A stretch of 14,025 nucleotides of DNA from JBBRWV01 sp038248985 (GCA_038248985.1 JBBRWV010000102.1:1-14025), one strand, 5' to 3'. Positions 1 to 7,179 are shown, counted from the stretch's first letter. The notes: generated by a model not told the origin, from the sequence alone. Numbers and translations are program-made.

Positions 1-108
1 ACCTTTCATAAGCATCGCCGACCACACCTAAACAACCTCGCCCGTCGCCCATCACACCTTTCCATCAACATCGCCGATAACATCTAAACCCTTTCCCCAT
101 CATAAGCT
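1..108. repeat. Imperfect direct repeats at left edge
   Basis: Positions 1-33 and 56-89 align with one gap and five mismatches (28 of 33 positions, counted by eye). Both begin ACCTTTC, share CATCGCCGA in the middle and end CTAAAC. A third, partial copy (CCTTTCC followed by CATAAG) lies at about 90-108. The two full copies are 55-56 bases apart, which is not a multiple of three on either strand, so they are not an in-frame protein repeat. The array may continue left of the window. From 109 to 232 I see only pyrimidine-rich sequence and no convincing gene. Confidence 0.4.
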
Positions 109-232
109 ATATCCATTTTCCCCGCCCCAAATCCCCCCCTTTTTCATGCCTCCCCTCCCCCCCAGTCGATAAAACACCTGATGGATCAACCCAGTTCGAT
201 GGACCGAACCAACCTCACGCAGGTGCCACACT

Positions 233-595
233 GTGTCCAACATTCCCTTCAACACAATTTCCTCCGTCCTCGCTTCCACCGGCCTCAGCCAGCAAGTCGG
301 CTCAACGCGCGCCCGTGAAACGCAAGAAGCTACGCGTGCCCAACGCATACAGCAACTGAAAACCGCGCAACATTCCGAAACCATCGAAGACTTTGACGAC
401 ACCGCCGTTGAGGCCACGAAAGACCAACCCCAGCACAAGAATCCGCAGCAGCGCGACGATCACCCCCCGGAACAATCCGATGAAAAAGAAAATCTGCTGC
501 TGGAGCAAATCGACATTTCAACTCTCAAAAATATTCCCCAGAAATCTCCCGCCACTCCATCCAAAAATATCTCCCGCCTCGATATTTCCGCCTGA
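233..595 (+). CDS. Small hydrophilic protein of unknown function (120 aa)
   Basis: Function is not recognised. The frame opens after a stop at 179-181, and the GTG at 233 is the only plausible start, with a weak AGG about ten bases upstream. Codon usage is C-ending, like the other plus-strand genes, which supports real coding. Residues 1-20 are mildly hydrophobic (IPFNTISSVLASTGL). Residues 24-45 are rich in Arg, Gln and Ala and probably helical, and residues 48-90 are strongly charged and low in complexity. The protein ends SRLDISA. There is no signal peptide or membrane span. From memory, planctomycetes carry small charged proteins with a similar AQ/RE-rich N-terminus and a terminal LDL/LDIS motif; this may be a diverged relative, which is inference. 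It converges on the RNase HII-like gene with only 20 bases between them. Confidence 0.6.
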   Translation: MSNIPFNTISSVLASTGLSQQVGSTRARETQEATRAQRIQQLKTAQHSETIEDFDDTAVEATKDQPQHKNPQQRDDHPPEQSDEKENLLLEQIDISTLKNIPQKSPATPSKNISRLDISA

Positions 596-615
596 ACGCC
601 CTCTCCCAATTCCCC

Positions 616-1611
616 TCACCTGATCCGGCACAACATTTCACGCGTCACTCCCAGCCGCGGCAAATGCGCATCCACATCCGCCAGCCAACGCAACCCATCC
701 TGATAATATCCCGCCGTCGGCCGCAGCCCCTCAATCCGTCCGCCCCACCACGTATTGAATGCGTGCATGCACAACTCCCGCACGTATTTGCACAACATGG
801 ACGCCAGCGCCGTCGCCATCGACACGCTCTCGCTCTTTTCGCGAAACCACACCACCGTCCGCCGGACGGACCCTTCCGTCATCACGTAAACGCTTTCCTC
901 CGCGGATTCCTTCATCACCCGGAGCGTGGCTTCTGGAAAACTGCGCAGCAACAAATTCGTATAATGATCCCGCCCGCCCTGCTTATCGATCACCACCAGC
1001 AAGCCCCCCCATTTCTGCATATCCGCAAAATTCCGCTGCAGATAATCCAGATGTGAAAGCGTGATCGACACCAGAGCGCTGGCCTTATTATTCGTTCCAC
1101 TCACCATCCGATTAAAAACATGCTCAGGAAAAACCCGCGTCCGCAATGCCTCCATCCGTACCGAGGCCCGCCCCATTGCCCCCGCCAATACATTGCCTGC
1201 AATCGCCAAGTCCGCCCCATCCGCCAACCACGGAAGTTTTACTGCCGACGTGTCATACCAGCCGCTCCTTCCCTCGAGTTCATGATCCGTGCAGCCCAGC
1301 CCCTCCAATAAATCCTGCAATGTGCCCGCCAGAATTCCCCCATCACGCGCCCGCAAAAATCCCAAAACACCTCGCTCCAGCAATCGATTCCCCTCCGCCA
1401 GATTATGCACCACCTTTGAATCCGCAATCAGCAACCGCCCCTTGCTGCCGGCATTCTTCTTCGCCACCGCGCCCCGCAACTCCCGCCACAAACACGGCAC
1501 CCCCTCAAGTTCCTCCGGCAACGCGCCGGGCACCGAAAACGCCGCCGCCGATACCACCAGCGGCCCCAGCAACGGCCCATATCCCGCTTCATCTATTCCG
1601 GCCACGATCAT
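616..1611 (-). CDS. RNase HII-like protein, long divergent form
   Basis: Likely a ribonuclease H-fold nuclease of the RNase HII type, which cleaves the RNA strand of RNA-DNA hybrids and removes embedded ribonucleotides. The N-terminus carries the family signature GIDEAGYGPLLGP (residues 5-17), with catalytic candidates D7 and E8, and IADSK at 62-66 matches the conserved DSK segment. A third acidic residue is D209 in VVIDKQGG. The stretch ASMLCKYVREL (270-280) aligns with the family's ASI-AK-TRD helix, but E279 stands where the fourth Asp is expected. At 331 residues it is longer than ordinary RNase HII (roughly 190-260), with extra sequence between about residues 85 and 200. GLRPTAGY (295-302) corresponds to the conserved GYPT region. 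The ATG at 1611 puts the GIDEAG motif where the family has it, with GGGA seven bases upstream. It is the last gene after serA and the ArsR regulator, 80 bases downstream of the latter. Whether it is the cell's only RNase HII cannot be seen here. Confidence 0.82.
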   Translation of the reverse strand: MIVAGIDEAGYGPLLGPLVVSAAAFSVPGALPEELEGVPCLWRELRGAVAKKNAGSKGRLLIADSKVVHNLAEGNRLLERGVLGFLRARDGGILAGTLQDLLEGLGCTDHELEGRSGWYDTSAVKLPWLADGADLAIAGNVLAGAMGRASVRMEALRTRVFPEHVFNRMVSGTNNKASALVSITLSHLDYLQRNFADMQKWGGLLVVIDKQGGRDHYTNLLLRSFPEATLRVMKESAEESVYVMTEGSVRRTVVWFREKSESVSMATALASMLCKYVRELCMHAFNTWWGGRIEGLRPTAGYYQDGLRWLADVDAHLPRLGVTREMLCRIR

Positions 1612-1691
1612 CGCACAATCCCGTTTCCATTTTCACCTCCCGCCCCCGCACCATCAACATCCAATCGTCAATCGTCGCCTCCCTCGATCGC

Positions 1692-2114
1692 CTACTCCTT
1701 GCACCCTTCACACCCAAACCGGCACTTCGCCAACTTCAGCCACTTCATCACGGCTTCCTGATCCACGTAAAAATGCACGCTGTTGCACGACCGCCTGCTC
1801 CGCACCAATCCCGCCTCCGCCAATATTTTCAGATGATGCGACACCGTCGGCTGCGTCAACCCCAATTCTTCAGCCAACTCAATCACGTTATACATCTCAT
1901 CGCAGATCGGCTCCCGCGGCAATATCTGCATCATCCGCAATCGTGTCGGCTCGCCCAATGCCGCGAACGCCTGGGCAAAACGCGCCTCCTCCTCGGTCTC
2001 CACCGGACGCACCCCCCGCTTCCGCGCCGGCTTCTCCGACCCCTTGTCCACGGACTTCTCCACGGACTTCTCCACTGGCTTCTCCACGGTCTTTTCTTCG
2101 GTCTTGCTGATCAC
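1692..2114 (-). CDS. ArsR/SmtB-family winged-helix regulator coupled to serA
   Basis: A DNA-binding transcriptional repressor of the ArsR type. The core runs from about residue 45 to 125: ALGEPTRLRMMQIL (52-65) is the typical ArsR first helix, GLTQPTVSHHLKILAEAGLV (85-104) is the helix-turn-helix with its recognition helix, and SVHFYVD (112-118) is the wing. Residues 8-30 are a Lys/Glu repeat (VEKP, VEKS, VEKS, VDKG) encoded by a 12-base tandem repeat. The C-terminus is cysteine-rich, C131-x3-C135-x2-C138, with further C71 and C110, so metal or thiol sensing is possible but unproven. The start is GTG at 2112-2114, overlapping the serA stop (sequence GTGA on the minus strand), with GAGG seven bases upstream inside serA. 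This implies translational coupling. Its target genes are unknown; the serA operon itself is the natural first guess. Confidence 0.85.
   Translation of the reverse strand: MISKTEEKTVEKPVEKSVEKSVDKGSEKPARKRGVRPVETEEEARFAQAFAALGEPTRLRMMQILPREPICDEMYNVIELAEELGLTQPTVSHHLKILAEAGLVRSRRSCNSVHFYVDQEAVMKWLKLAKCRFGCEGCKE
2047..2094 (-). repeat. 12-base in-frame tandem repeat in the ArsR gene
   Basis: Four consecutive 12-base units starting at 2047, 2059, 2071 and 2083 (plus-strand consensus TCCACGGACTTC). The first two are identical and the last two differ at two or three positions. Each encodes a V-(E/D)-K-x tetrapeptide. Because the unit is a multiple of three, copy-number change would lengthen or shorten the N-terminal tail without breaking the frame. 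Confidence 0.8.
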
Positions 2115-3733
2115 TTTACGACCTCGATCGCCGGCAATGTGATGGCCTTCACCACCTCCAACGCCGGCTCCTTACGCATCGCTTCCAATGTCGCCGCGCT
2201 CGGCTCGCTGTCCAGCTTCAATACCATCAGCGCCTTCTCTCCCTTGCGCGAAAGCGTCATATCCGCAATGTTCAGGCCCAGCTTGCCCATCATCGTCCCC
2301 ACCAACCCAATCACCCCCGGCCGATCCTGATTGACAATCAACATCATCGGACCCGACGGCACCATGTCCATCCAGTAACCTTTAATCGCCAGCACGCGCG
2401 GCAGATTATCCGAAAACACCGTGCCGATCACGTTGTGCGTCTTCGTCTCGCCCCCGGTTTTTTCCGTAATCTCCAGCTCAATGCTGTGCTGAATCGCCCG
2501 CTGATATGCCTGCCCCATCGTCTCGCTGCGAATCGAAATGCCCCGTCCCTCCGCCAGGTGAAATGCATTCACCACATTCAGAGATTCGCTCAAAAACGGC
2601 TTCAACAAGGCCATCACCGCGACACGTTGCAGCGTGCTCGTAATCCGCTTCGGCAACTCCCCGTTCGTCCGCAGCGTGATCGAATCAAAACCCTTCTCCA
2701 CCACCCCGGCCAAAATAATCCCCATGCGCTGCGCCAAATCCACATACGCCTTTTCCGGTGCCGACAAGTTCACTTCGATGCCGCCCGCGTTTACGGCGCC
2801 TACCAGCCCCTCGCCGCGCAGGTAGGTCAGCAACCCCGCCACCACGTCCTTCGATGCAGCCGTCTGCGCCTCCGTCGTGCTCGCCCCCAGGTGCGGCGTG
2901 ATCACCACCTTGTCACCCAGTTTGAAAATTTCCATATCCATCGAAGGCGGTTCCGGCTCATACACATCAATTGCCGCACCCGCCACATGCCCGCTCTTGA
3001 TCCCCTCGGCCAGCGCCACTTCGTCGATGATGCCACCGCGGGCGCAGTTAATAAACCGCACCCCCTTCTTGCACTTGGCAATCCGCTCGGCGTTGATCAA
3101 CCCCTTGGTCTTATCCCCCGGCACGTGTACCGTGATGTAATCGCACAGCGGCAGCAACGCATCGAGATCCTTGATCATCTTCACTTGCCCGTCCAGCGCC
3201 GTCTCCGCAAAGAAAAACGGATCATGCGCGACTACCTTCATCTCCAGCCCCAGCGCCCGCTTCGCCACCGCCCGCCCGATGCGCCCAAAACCGATCACCC
3301 CCAGGGTCTTGCCCGCCAACTGCGTCCCCATGAACTTGTTGCGATCCCACGCCCCGCCACGCAAACTCGCATCCGCCGGCGCAATCTTGCGGCTCAACGC
3401 CATCATCATCGCAATCGAATGCTCTGCCGTCGTAATCGTGTTCGCGTCCGGCGTATTCATCACCAGCACCCCCTTACGCGTCGCCGCCAACACATCCACG
3501 TTGTCCACACCCACGCCAGCCCGAGCAATCGCCTTGAGCTTCCCCGGATTCTCCAGCTCCGCCTCCTTGATCTGAACCCCTGACCGAATGATCACTCCAT
3601 CATAATTCGCGAGCGCCCTGGCCAGCTCCCCCGGCCCCCACTTCTCCTGGATCGTCAACTTCACATCCGGTTGATTCTGCAGAATCTTGATGCCCTCAGC
3701 TGCCAATTTATCCGCGACGAGAATATCGAACAT
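2111..3733 (-). CDS. serA: D-3-phosphoglycerate dehydrogenase
   Basis: Catalyses the NAD-dependent oxidation of 3-phosphoglycerate to 3-phosphohydroxypyruvate, the first step of serine synthesis in the cytoplasm. At 540 residues it matches the long type I form. The substrate-binding segment IRSGVQI (49-55) and RAGVGVDNVD (71-80) are followed by the NAD-binding loop GFGRIG (148-153). The catalytic Arg-Glu-His set appears as R232 in NCARGG, E261 in the EPEPP segment (approximate assignment) and H281 in TPHLGAST. Residues from about 325 to 455 fit the intervening domain and from about 465 to 540 an ACT domain (MLIVNQDRPGVIG), which in this family usually binds an amino-acid effector such as serine. 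The ATG at 3733 has GGAG eight bases upstream. It is the first gene of an operon with the overlapping ArsR regulator, and a promoter candidate lies at 3776-3804. Confidence 0.97.
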   Translation of the reverse strand: MFDILVADKLAAEGIKILQNQPDVKLTIQEKWGPGELARALANYDGVIIRSGVQIKEAELENPGKLKAIARAGVGVDNVDVLAATRKGVLVMNTPDANTITTAEHSIAMMMALSRKIAPADASLRGGAWDRNKFMGTQLAGKTLGVIGFGRIGRAVAKRALGLEMKVVAHDPFFFAETALDGQVKMIKDLDALLPLCDYITVHVPGDKTKGLINAERIAKCKKGVRFINCARGGIIDEVALAEGIKSGHVAGAAIDVYEPEPPSMDMEIFKLGDKVVITPHLGASTTEAQTAASKDVVAGLLTYLRGEGLVGAVNAGGIEVNLSAPEKAYVDLAQRMGIILAGVVEKGFDSITLRTNGELPKRITSTLQRVAVMALLKPFLSESLNVVNAFHLAEGRGISIRSETMGQAYQRAIQHSIELEITEKTGGETKTHNVIGTVFSDNLPRVLAIKGYWMDMVPSGPMMLIVNQDRPGVIGLVGTMMGKLGLNIADMTLSRKGEKALMVLKLDSEPSAATLEAMRKEPALEVVKAITLPAIEVVK

Positions 3734-3775
3734 TCACCGGACTCCATTTATACAGGTGGTAAAAATTGTGCCCGA

Positions 3776-3804
3776 AGTATAAGGCATCCTTCCCCACCCG
3801 TAAA
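3776..3804 (-). promoter_or_regulatory. Candidate sigma70-type promoter of serA
   Basis: On the minus strand, TTTACG (3804-3799) and TATACT (3781-3776) are separated by 17 bases. The implied transcript start is near 3769, about 35 bases before the serA ATG. A second AT-rich box, TATAAA (3752-3747), is probably too close to the start codon to be the main -10 element. The rest of 3805-3905 is C-rich, with no gene and no terminator that I can see for the pilin genes. Confidence 0.42.
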
Positions 3805-3905
3805 AGCCACCCCCCTTACAATCCATCCCCCCCTTTCCCACCGCCCCCAGCTGCATTCGTCCCGCCCGCTTCCACACGCACAGGCCTCTCCCATTCCCCC
3901 TTTAC

Positions 3906-4913
3906 TCATCGATATCCAAACATTGTTTTTCCGTCATGATAGATTTCCGCCGAACTGACCTTGTTCGACTTGAAACGCGTAAACATCACGCGCCCGTCAT
4001 TATAAACCGCGTTCATGCCGGCATCGTGATTCACCTGCAGATAATCCGCACGGGACGATCGACTGATCGCCAGGGTGTAAGGGCTGGAACCCGTGATCTT
4101 GGCATTGTCTGCCATCAAAATGGTGTCCGGCGGATCGCTCTGGTACCCCGCCGCAAACTGGTGATTTCCTCCCCCGTCCACGCCCCAAAAACTCGCGCCA
4201 TTTGCCTGGACCATCTTCCTGCCCCGGTAGCGGGGAAAGTCATTGGAGACGTGGGTGTTGGTAGAATCATAGTAGGAATATCCCGGAGAATTTCCATTTG
4301 GCGCGCAATATCCAATGGTGGGAATTTGTCCAGCCTTCCGCTGCGTGGGGGGAATCTGAAAATAGGCCAGTTTGCTGCCTTGTATCGTCTTGATTGGCGT
4401 AAACGAAGTGAGATCATTAGGGTCCAATACTGAAAAACCCAGATAAGAATCCGTGGTGAAATAGGGCCCTTCCAACTGGTTCGGACAATATAAAGTCTTG
4501 CCGTTATTCAAATAAACCGTACCGGGCAACGCCCGTGTTATTGTGCTGGCATCCTGAAAACGCGCCCCGGCATTCACTAAGCCTTGCGCAATGCCCGCAT
4601 ATTTCCAATTGGTGCCGTACCAGAAACTGCCGGGATAATCCGCGTTTCCTACCCAATATCCCGCGCCGTCTGGAAACATGGGAATATCCGCTGAGTCCGC
4701 CGCATATGTGCCGTGCAGCGGATACCACCCGGAATAATCCAGGGCATACGCCATCGTCGCCTGGTACACGGCACGCAGATTCGTCGCGCACACTGCCACC
4801 CGCGCTTTCTCTTGCGCCGACACCACCGCATACGAAAGCAGCACCACCAGCAATACGACGCAGGTAATGACTACCAGCAACTCCACCAGTGTAAAGCCTC
4901 TTTTGCGTTTCAT
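3906..4913 (-). CDS. Pilin/pseudopilin-like protein with H-X9-DG motif (copy 1)
   Basis: A type IV pilin-like or type II secretion pseudopilin-like protein. The N-terminus has a short basic leader, then GFTLVELLVVI (6-16). Prepilin peptidase would cut after G6, leaving F at +1 and Glu at +5 (E11), followed by a membrane helix to about residue 33. Near the C-terminus is H296-x9-D306-G307 (NHDAGMNAVYNDGRVMF), the H-X9-DG motif of the large DUF1559-like family of planctomycetes, verrucomicrobia and lentisphaerae. The middle is rich in Tyr, Gly, Asn and Pro and likely extracytoplasmic. The ATG at 4913 follows AGGTGA with good spacing. It sits 60 bases downstream of the second pilin-like gene and is probably cotranscribed with it. 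These proteins are very common in such genomes and their individual roles are mostly unknown. Confidence 0.88.
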   Translation of the reverse strand: MKRKRGFTLVELLVVITCVVLLVVLLSYAVVSAQEKARVAVCATNLRAVYQATMAYALDYSGWYPLHGTYAADSADIPMFPDGAGYWVGNADYPGSFWYGTNWKYAGIAQGLVNAGARFQDASTITRALPGTVYLNNGKTLYCPNQLEGPYFTTDSYLGFSVLDPNDLTSFTPIKTIQGSKLAYFQIPPTQRKAGQIPTIGYCAPNGNSPGYSYYDSTNTHVSNDFPRYRGRKMVQANGASFWGVDGGGNHQFAAGYQSDPPDTILMADNAKITGSSPYTLAISRSSRADYLQVNHDAGMNAVYNDGRVMFTRFKSNKVSSAEIYHDGKTMFGYR

Positions 4914-4973
4914 TTCTCACCTGATCGAGAACCGGAAATCATCAACGCCTGCTGATTTTCCACTGGCAAATTA

Positions 4974-6083
4974 TTACCAACTAACCTTGAATGGAAGATG
5001 GCCTTCCGACTGCTCCGTCGGTAACAAAGTCGAATCATTTTCATTCGTGGGCGGCTGCTTGCCAAAAGAAGTGTTTACGTCGGGATTTCCCTGCCAATCC
5101 GTCGTGTCGCTTTGCCGATCATCCGTCGGGGTCAGCGCCACGTTGTCCGGTAGGGATTTCGCCCGGGTGTACATATTGTCTTGGCCGGCTCCGGCAAACG
5201 GCGTCTTTACCCACTCCACATTCCCCCCCGCATATAAAACATTCTGCCCATCGCGCCCATGATTATTACTGTTCCCCTGCCGCAGATCGCCGCTGTTGGA
5301 ATTGGTCGTCAGCGCGGTCAACGCGGGAACTCCACTATTTCCCGGATTCAAATCCGCCGCCATCGGCAGCGTCGGCTTCATGCGCTTGCCATACAAATAT
5401 CCCGCCTGCGATGCCGGCGGTATCAACCCCGCTGTATACCCCGAACCGCCGTTCGGATTTCCCCCATTGCCGTCGAGATACGAACCAATGTACGACTCCC
5501 CCGGATACGGCATTGTAAAACTGTAGGAAAGATTATTACGCGAAGTGAAGTTGCTGCGATTCGCCGGCTGATTGTTATTCACGTCCGTTGGTATGTACTT
5601 ATCAGGAAAATAGCCTGACGCGCTGGGACAAACAAACTGCTTCGAATTCATAAAATTGGTGCGAATCAGCACAAACAACGCCGCCGTAACATCATTAGGC
5701 AGCGGCGTATTGTTGTTGCCGCCCGTGTTGTATCCTGTTGCTCCCGATCCGGAATACGGATTGTTGCCCCATGCATTGGTAAATGCCGTCGTCACCACCC
5801 CTTGTCCTTGAATGGGCTTTCTCGCCACATCCGTCCCCGCCCCCAGCACTCCTCCCGGCGCGATGTCGTAAATTGTCCGGGGATACATCCCCATGTTTTC
5901 GGAATAGTTCCGCACCGCCACCCCTAGCGCGTGCAGGTTGGCCCCGCAATAGGCCCGCCGCCCGCTCTCCCGTGCTTTCATCACCGTGGGAATTAAAATC
6001 ACAATCAACACGACAACAATCGCGATCACCACCAGCAACTCGACCAGACTAAAGGCACGACGATTGCCGCGAGAGTCATTCAT
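4974..6083 (-). CDS. Pilin/pseudopilin-like protein, DUF1559-like (copy 2)
   Basis: Same family as its downstream neighbour. From the ATG at 6083 the protein has 369 residues. RRAFSLVELLVVIAIVV (8-24) is the prepilin leader boundary and membrane helix, with Ala at -1 instead of the usual Gly and Glu at +5 (E15). FVCPS (150-154) resembles the conserved mid-protein cysteine segment of the family. The C-terminal motif is H275-G-R-D-G-Q-N-V-L-Y-A285-G-G-N-V-E, so the usual DG reads AG. An upstream in-frame start at 6149 would add 22 residues (MFVYAAIL...), but that stretch overlaps the promoter, and the ATG at 6083 has GGGAAG six bases before it. The Asn/Gly/Pro-rich middle suggests an exported, flexible surface protein. 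Confidence 0.88.
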   Translation of the reverse strand: MNDSRGNRRAFSLVELLVVIAIVVVLIVILIPTVMKARESGRRAYCGANLHALGVAVRNYSENMGMYPRTIYDIAPGGVLGAGTDVARKPIQGQGVVTTAFTNAWGNNPYSGSGATGYNTGGNNNTPLPNDVTAALFVLIRTNFMNSKQFVCPSASGYFPDKYIPTDVNNNQPANRSNFTSRNNLSYSFTMPYPGESYIGSYLDGNGGNPNGGSGYTAGLIPPASQAGYLYGKRMKPTLPMAADLNPGNSGVPALTALTTNSNSGDLRQGNSNNHGRDGQNVLYAGGNVEWVKTPFAGAGQDNMYTRAKSLPDNVALTPTDDRQSDTTDWQGNPDVNTSFGKQPPTNENDSTLLPTEQSEGHLPFKVSW

Positions 6084-6126
6084 ATTTGGCTTCCCGTTTT
6101 CGACGTAGGCGCTCAACATGAACATA

Positions 6127-6155
6127 AGTATAGCTGCATATACAAACACACTAAA
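6127..6155 (-). promoter_or_regulatory. Candidate promoter of the pilin-like gene pair
   Basis: On the minus strand TATACT (6132-6127) lies 17 bases after a poor -35 box, TTTAGT (6155-6150), with an AT-rich stretch upstream (about 6156-6190) that could act as an UP element. The implied start near 6120 gives a leader of about 37 bases to the ATG at 6083 and argues against the longer reading of the protein. Confidence 0.4.
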
Positions 6156-6206
6156 AGAACTATTTATTCAGATTAATTTATTTTCACGAAATAGAAGACA
6201 ACTTGA

Positions 6207-6514
6207 TCCAGCAATGATTCCCCAACGAGATTCGACCCCTCCTTCGCCGCCGGATTCCTCACCGATCCTCCCACGTGGATTCTCCTGGCCGACATCGCCG
6301 CTACGCTAAAACTTCCCAAATATTTAACGACCGCAGCGACCGCCAGGAAACCCCCGACCTCGCCCACACCTCAGGTCTCAACACTCTCTCCAATGACGGC
6401 CGCGTCGTCTTCACCAAGTTTGCCGGCTCCTATGCTAATTCCAGCGTCATCGACCCCGCCCAATGGATAGGATTCGACGACGGAAACACTTACCACATTG
6501 CCGGCCCCCGCTGA
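6207..6514 (+). pseudogene. Frameshifted remnant of a third H-X9-DG pilin-like gene
   Basis: Two reading frames together spell the C-terminal part of the same family as the neighbouring genes, but on the opposite strand. In the frame of 6207 (after a TGA at 6204-6206) is FAAGFLTDPPTWILLADI (6243-6296), closely matching FAAGYQSDPPDTILMADN in copy 1. The frame then changes. In the frame of 6275, HTSGLNTLSNDGRVVFTKF (from 6365) matches the H-X9-DG region HDAGMNAVYNDGRVMFTRF, and the protein ends at the TGA at 6512-6514. The shift must lie between about 6297 and 6330. No N-terminal leader or membrane helix is present, and SSNDSPTRFDPS directly before FAAG suggests an internal deletion compared with SNDFPRYRG of copy 1. 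This is a decayed fragment, not a working gene. Confidence 0.8.
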
Positions 6515-6562
6515 TCTGTGCCCCTCACCCTGATACTTTTTTAAAATTCCCTCCTCCTTCGC

Positions 6563-6590
6563 TTGACATCCTAAAACAAACCGCTAATAT
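6563..6590 (+). promoter_or_regulatory. Candidate promoter for tmRNA
   Basis: A perfect TTGACA (6563-6568) and TAATAT (6585-6590) are separated by 16 bases. Transcription would start near 6597, leaving a leader of about 125 bases to be removed before the mature tmRNA 5' end at 6723. A second TTGACA at 6713-6718 is too close to the mature end to serve as its -35 box. The leader holds a short CGGGT/ACCCG hairpin and no convincing gene. Confidence 0.6.
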
Positions 6591-6722
6591 GTACTCATCA
6601 ATCGCAGTACGGCGGGCGGCGGGTTTTACCCGACAAACAAAATGCCTCACTGAATGACTCCAATGAGTTCTTCTCGCCTAACTACCTTTACCGCGATTCT
6701 CAATAGTGTTCTTTGACAATTT

Positions 6723-7096
6723 GGGGGCGACAGGTATCGACCGGACAGAAGTGTTGTTCATGGCGTGCCGACCCGTCATTCAAGTCGTAAAACTGAATGG
6801 CAAATTTTAAATGCTACTGAGAACTACAAGTTCCCAGTCGGGGGCGCAAGCCTCCGTCTCGCAGCCTAAATAAGGCCGCGCGGTACCCCGGGCAGTTTGC
6901 GGCCTAGGATCTACCGTCACTAGCAAAATGCTCTCGTGTCAGGGTTCTTTGGACACGGGCTAAGACACAGGAGGAACTGGTGATAGCCACAGCAAGACCG
7001 CGAGCGGTGATTATCACGACGACAAACCGCGGCCTACGTACGTAGAGGTGCTCAGCAACCTGCCTCGGGACGAGGGTTCGACTCCCTCCGCCTCCA
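6723..7096 (+). ncRNA. ssrA: Transfer-messenger RNA (tmRNA), one-piece form
   Basis: Rescues ribosomes stalled on broken messages, together with SmpB. The tRNA-like ends are clear: 5' GGGGGCG (6723-6729) pairs with CGCCTCC (7089-7095) as a 7-bp acceptor stem with one G-U pair. The T arm is GAGGG, TTCGACT, CCCTC (7072-7088), and A7096 is the discriminator. CCA is not encoded. CATTCA (6777-6782) pairs with TGAATG (6794-6799) just before the coding part, and GGCCGC (6874-6879) with GCGGCC (6899-6904) just after it. The message frame most likely resumes at GCT (6813-6815) and stops at TAA (6867-6869), giving ATENYKFPVGGASLRLAA. The Leu-Ala-Ala end followed by two close TAA triplets is typical of tags. 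The resume codon is inferred from the frame and the family pattern. Confidence 0.95.
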
Positions 7097-7179
7097 TATC
7101 CCTTAAGACCCAGTCGTCTTCACCCAGCTTTTCCACCCAGCTTCCCCCCTTTTGCTCCGACTGCTCTTAAACTGACTTT

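Noticed and set aside
1..52. Minus-strand open frame starting at an ATG at 50-52 and running off the left edge
   Set aside because: Only 17 codons are visible, they lie in the repeat region, and no family-like sequence is seen. It could be a real start, but nothing supports it.
1146..2330. 394-residue plus-strand frame across the RNase HII-like, ArsR and serA genes
   Set aside because: Pro/His/Arg-rich shadow that crosses three minus-strand genes with clear family motifs.
2435..3583. 382-residue plus-strand frame opposite serA
   Set aside because: His/Arg/Pro-rich shadow; serA is complete with all its domains on the other strand.
6118..6309. 63-residue plus-strand frame overlapping the start of the pilin remnant
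   Set aside because: It lies in a different frame from both pilin-like stretches and has no family-like residues.
6654..6716. 20-codon plus-strand frame in the tmRNA leader
   Set aside because: No ribosome binding site and no similarity; the leader is probably processed away.
6713..6718. Second TTGACA just before tmRNA
   Set aside because: A matching -10 box would fall inside the mature tmRNA, so it cannot drive it.
7072..7096. tmRNA 3' end as an integration site for a genomic island
   Set aside because: No duplicate of the 3' end is seen in the window and no integrase gene is present.
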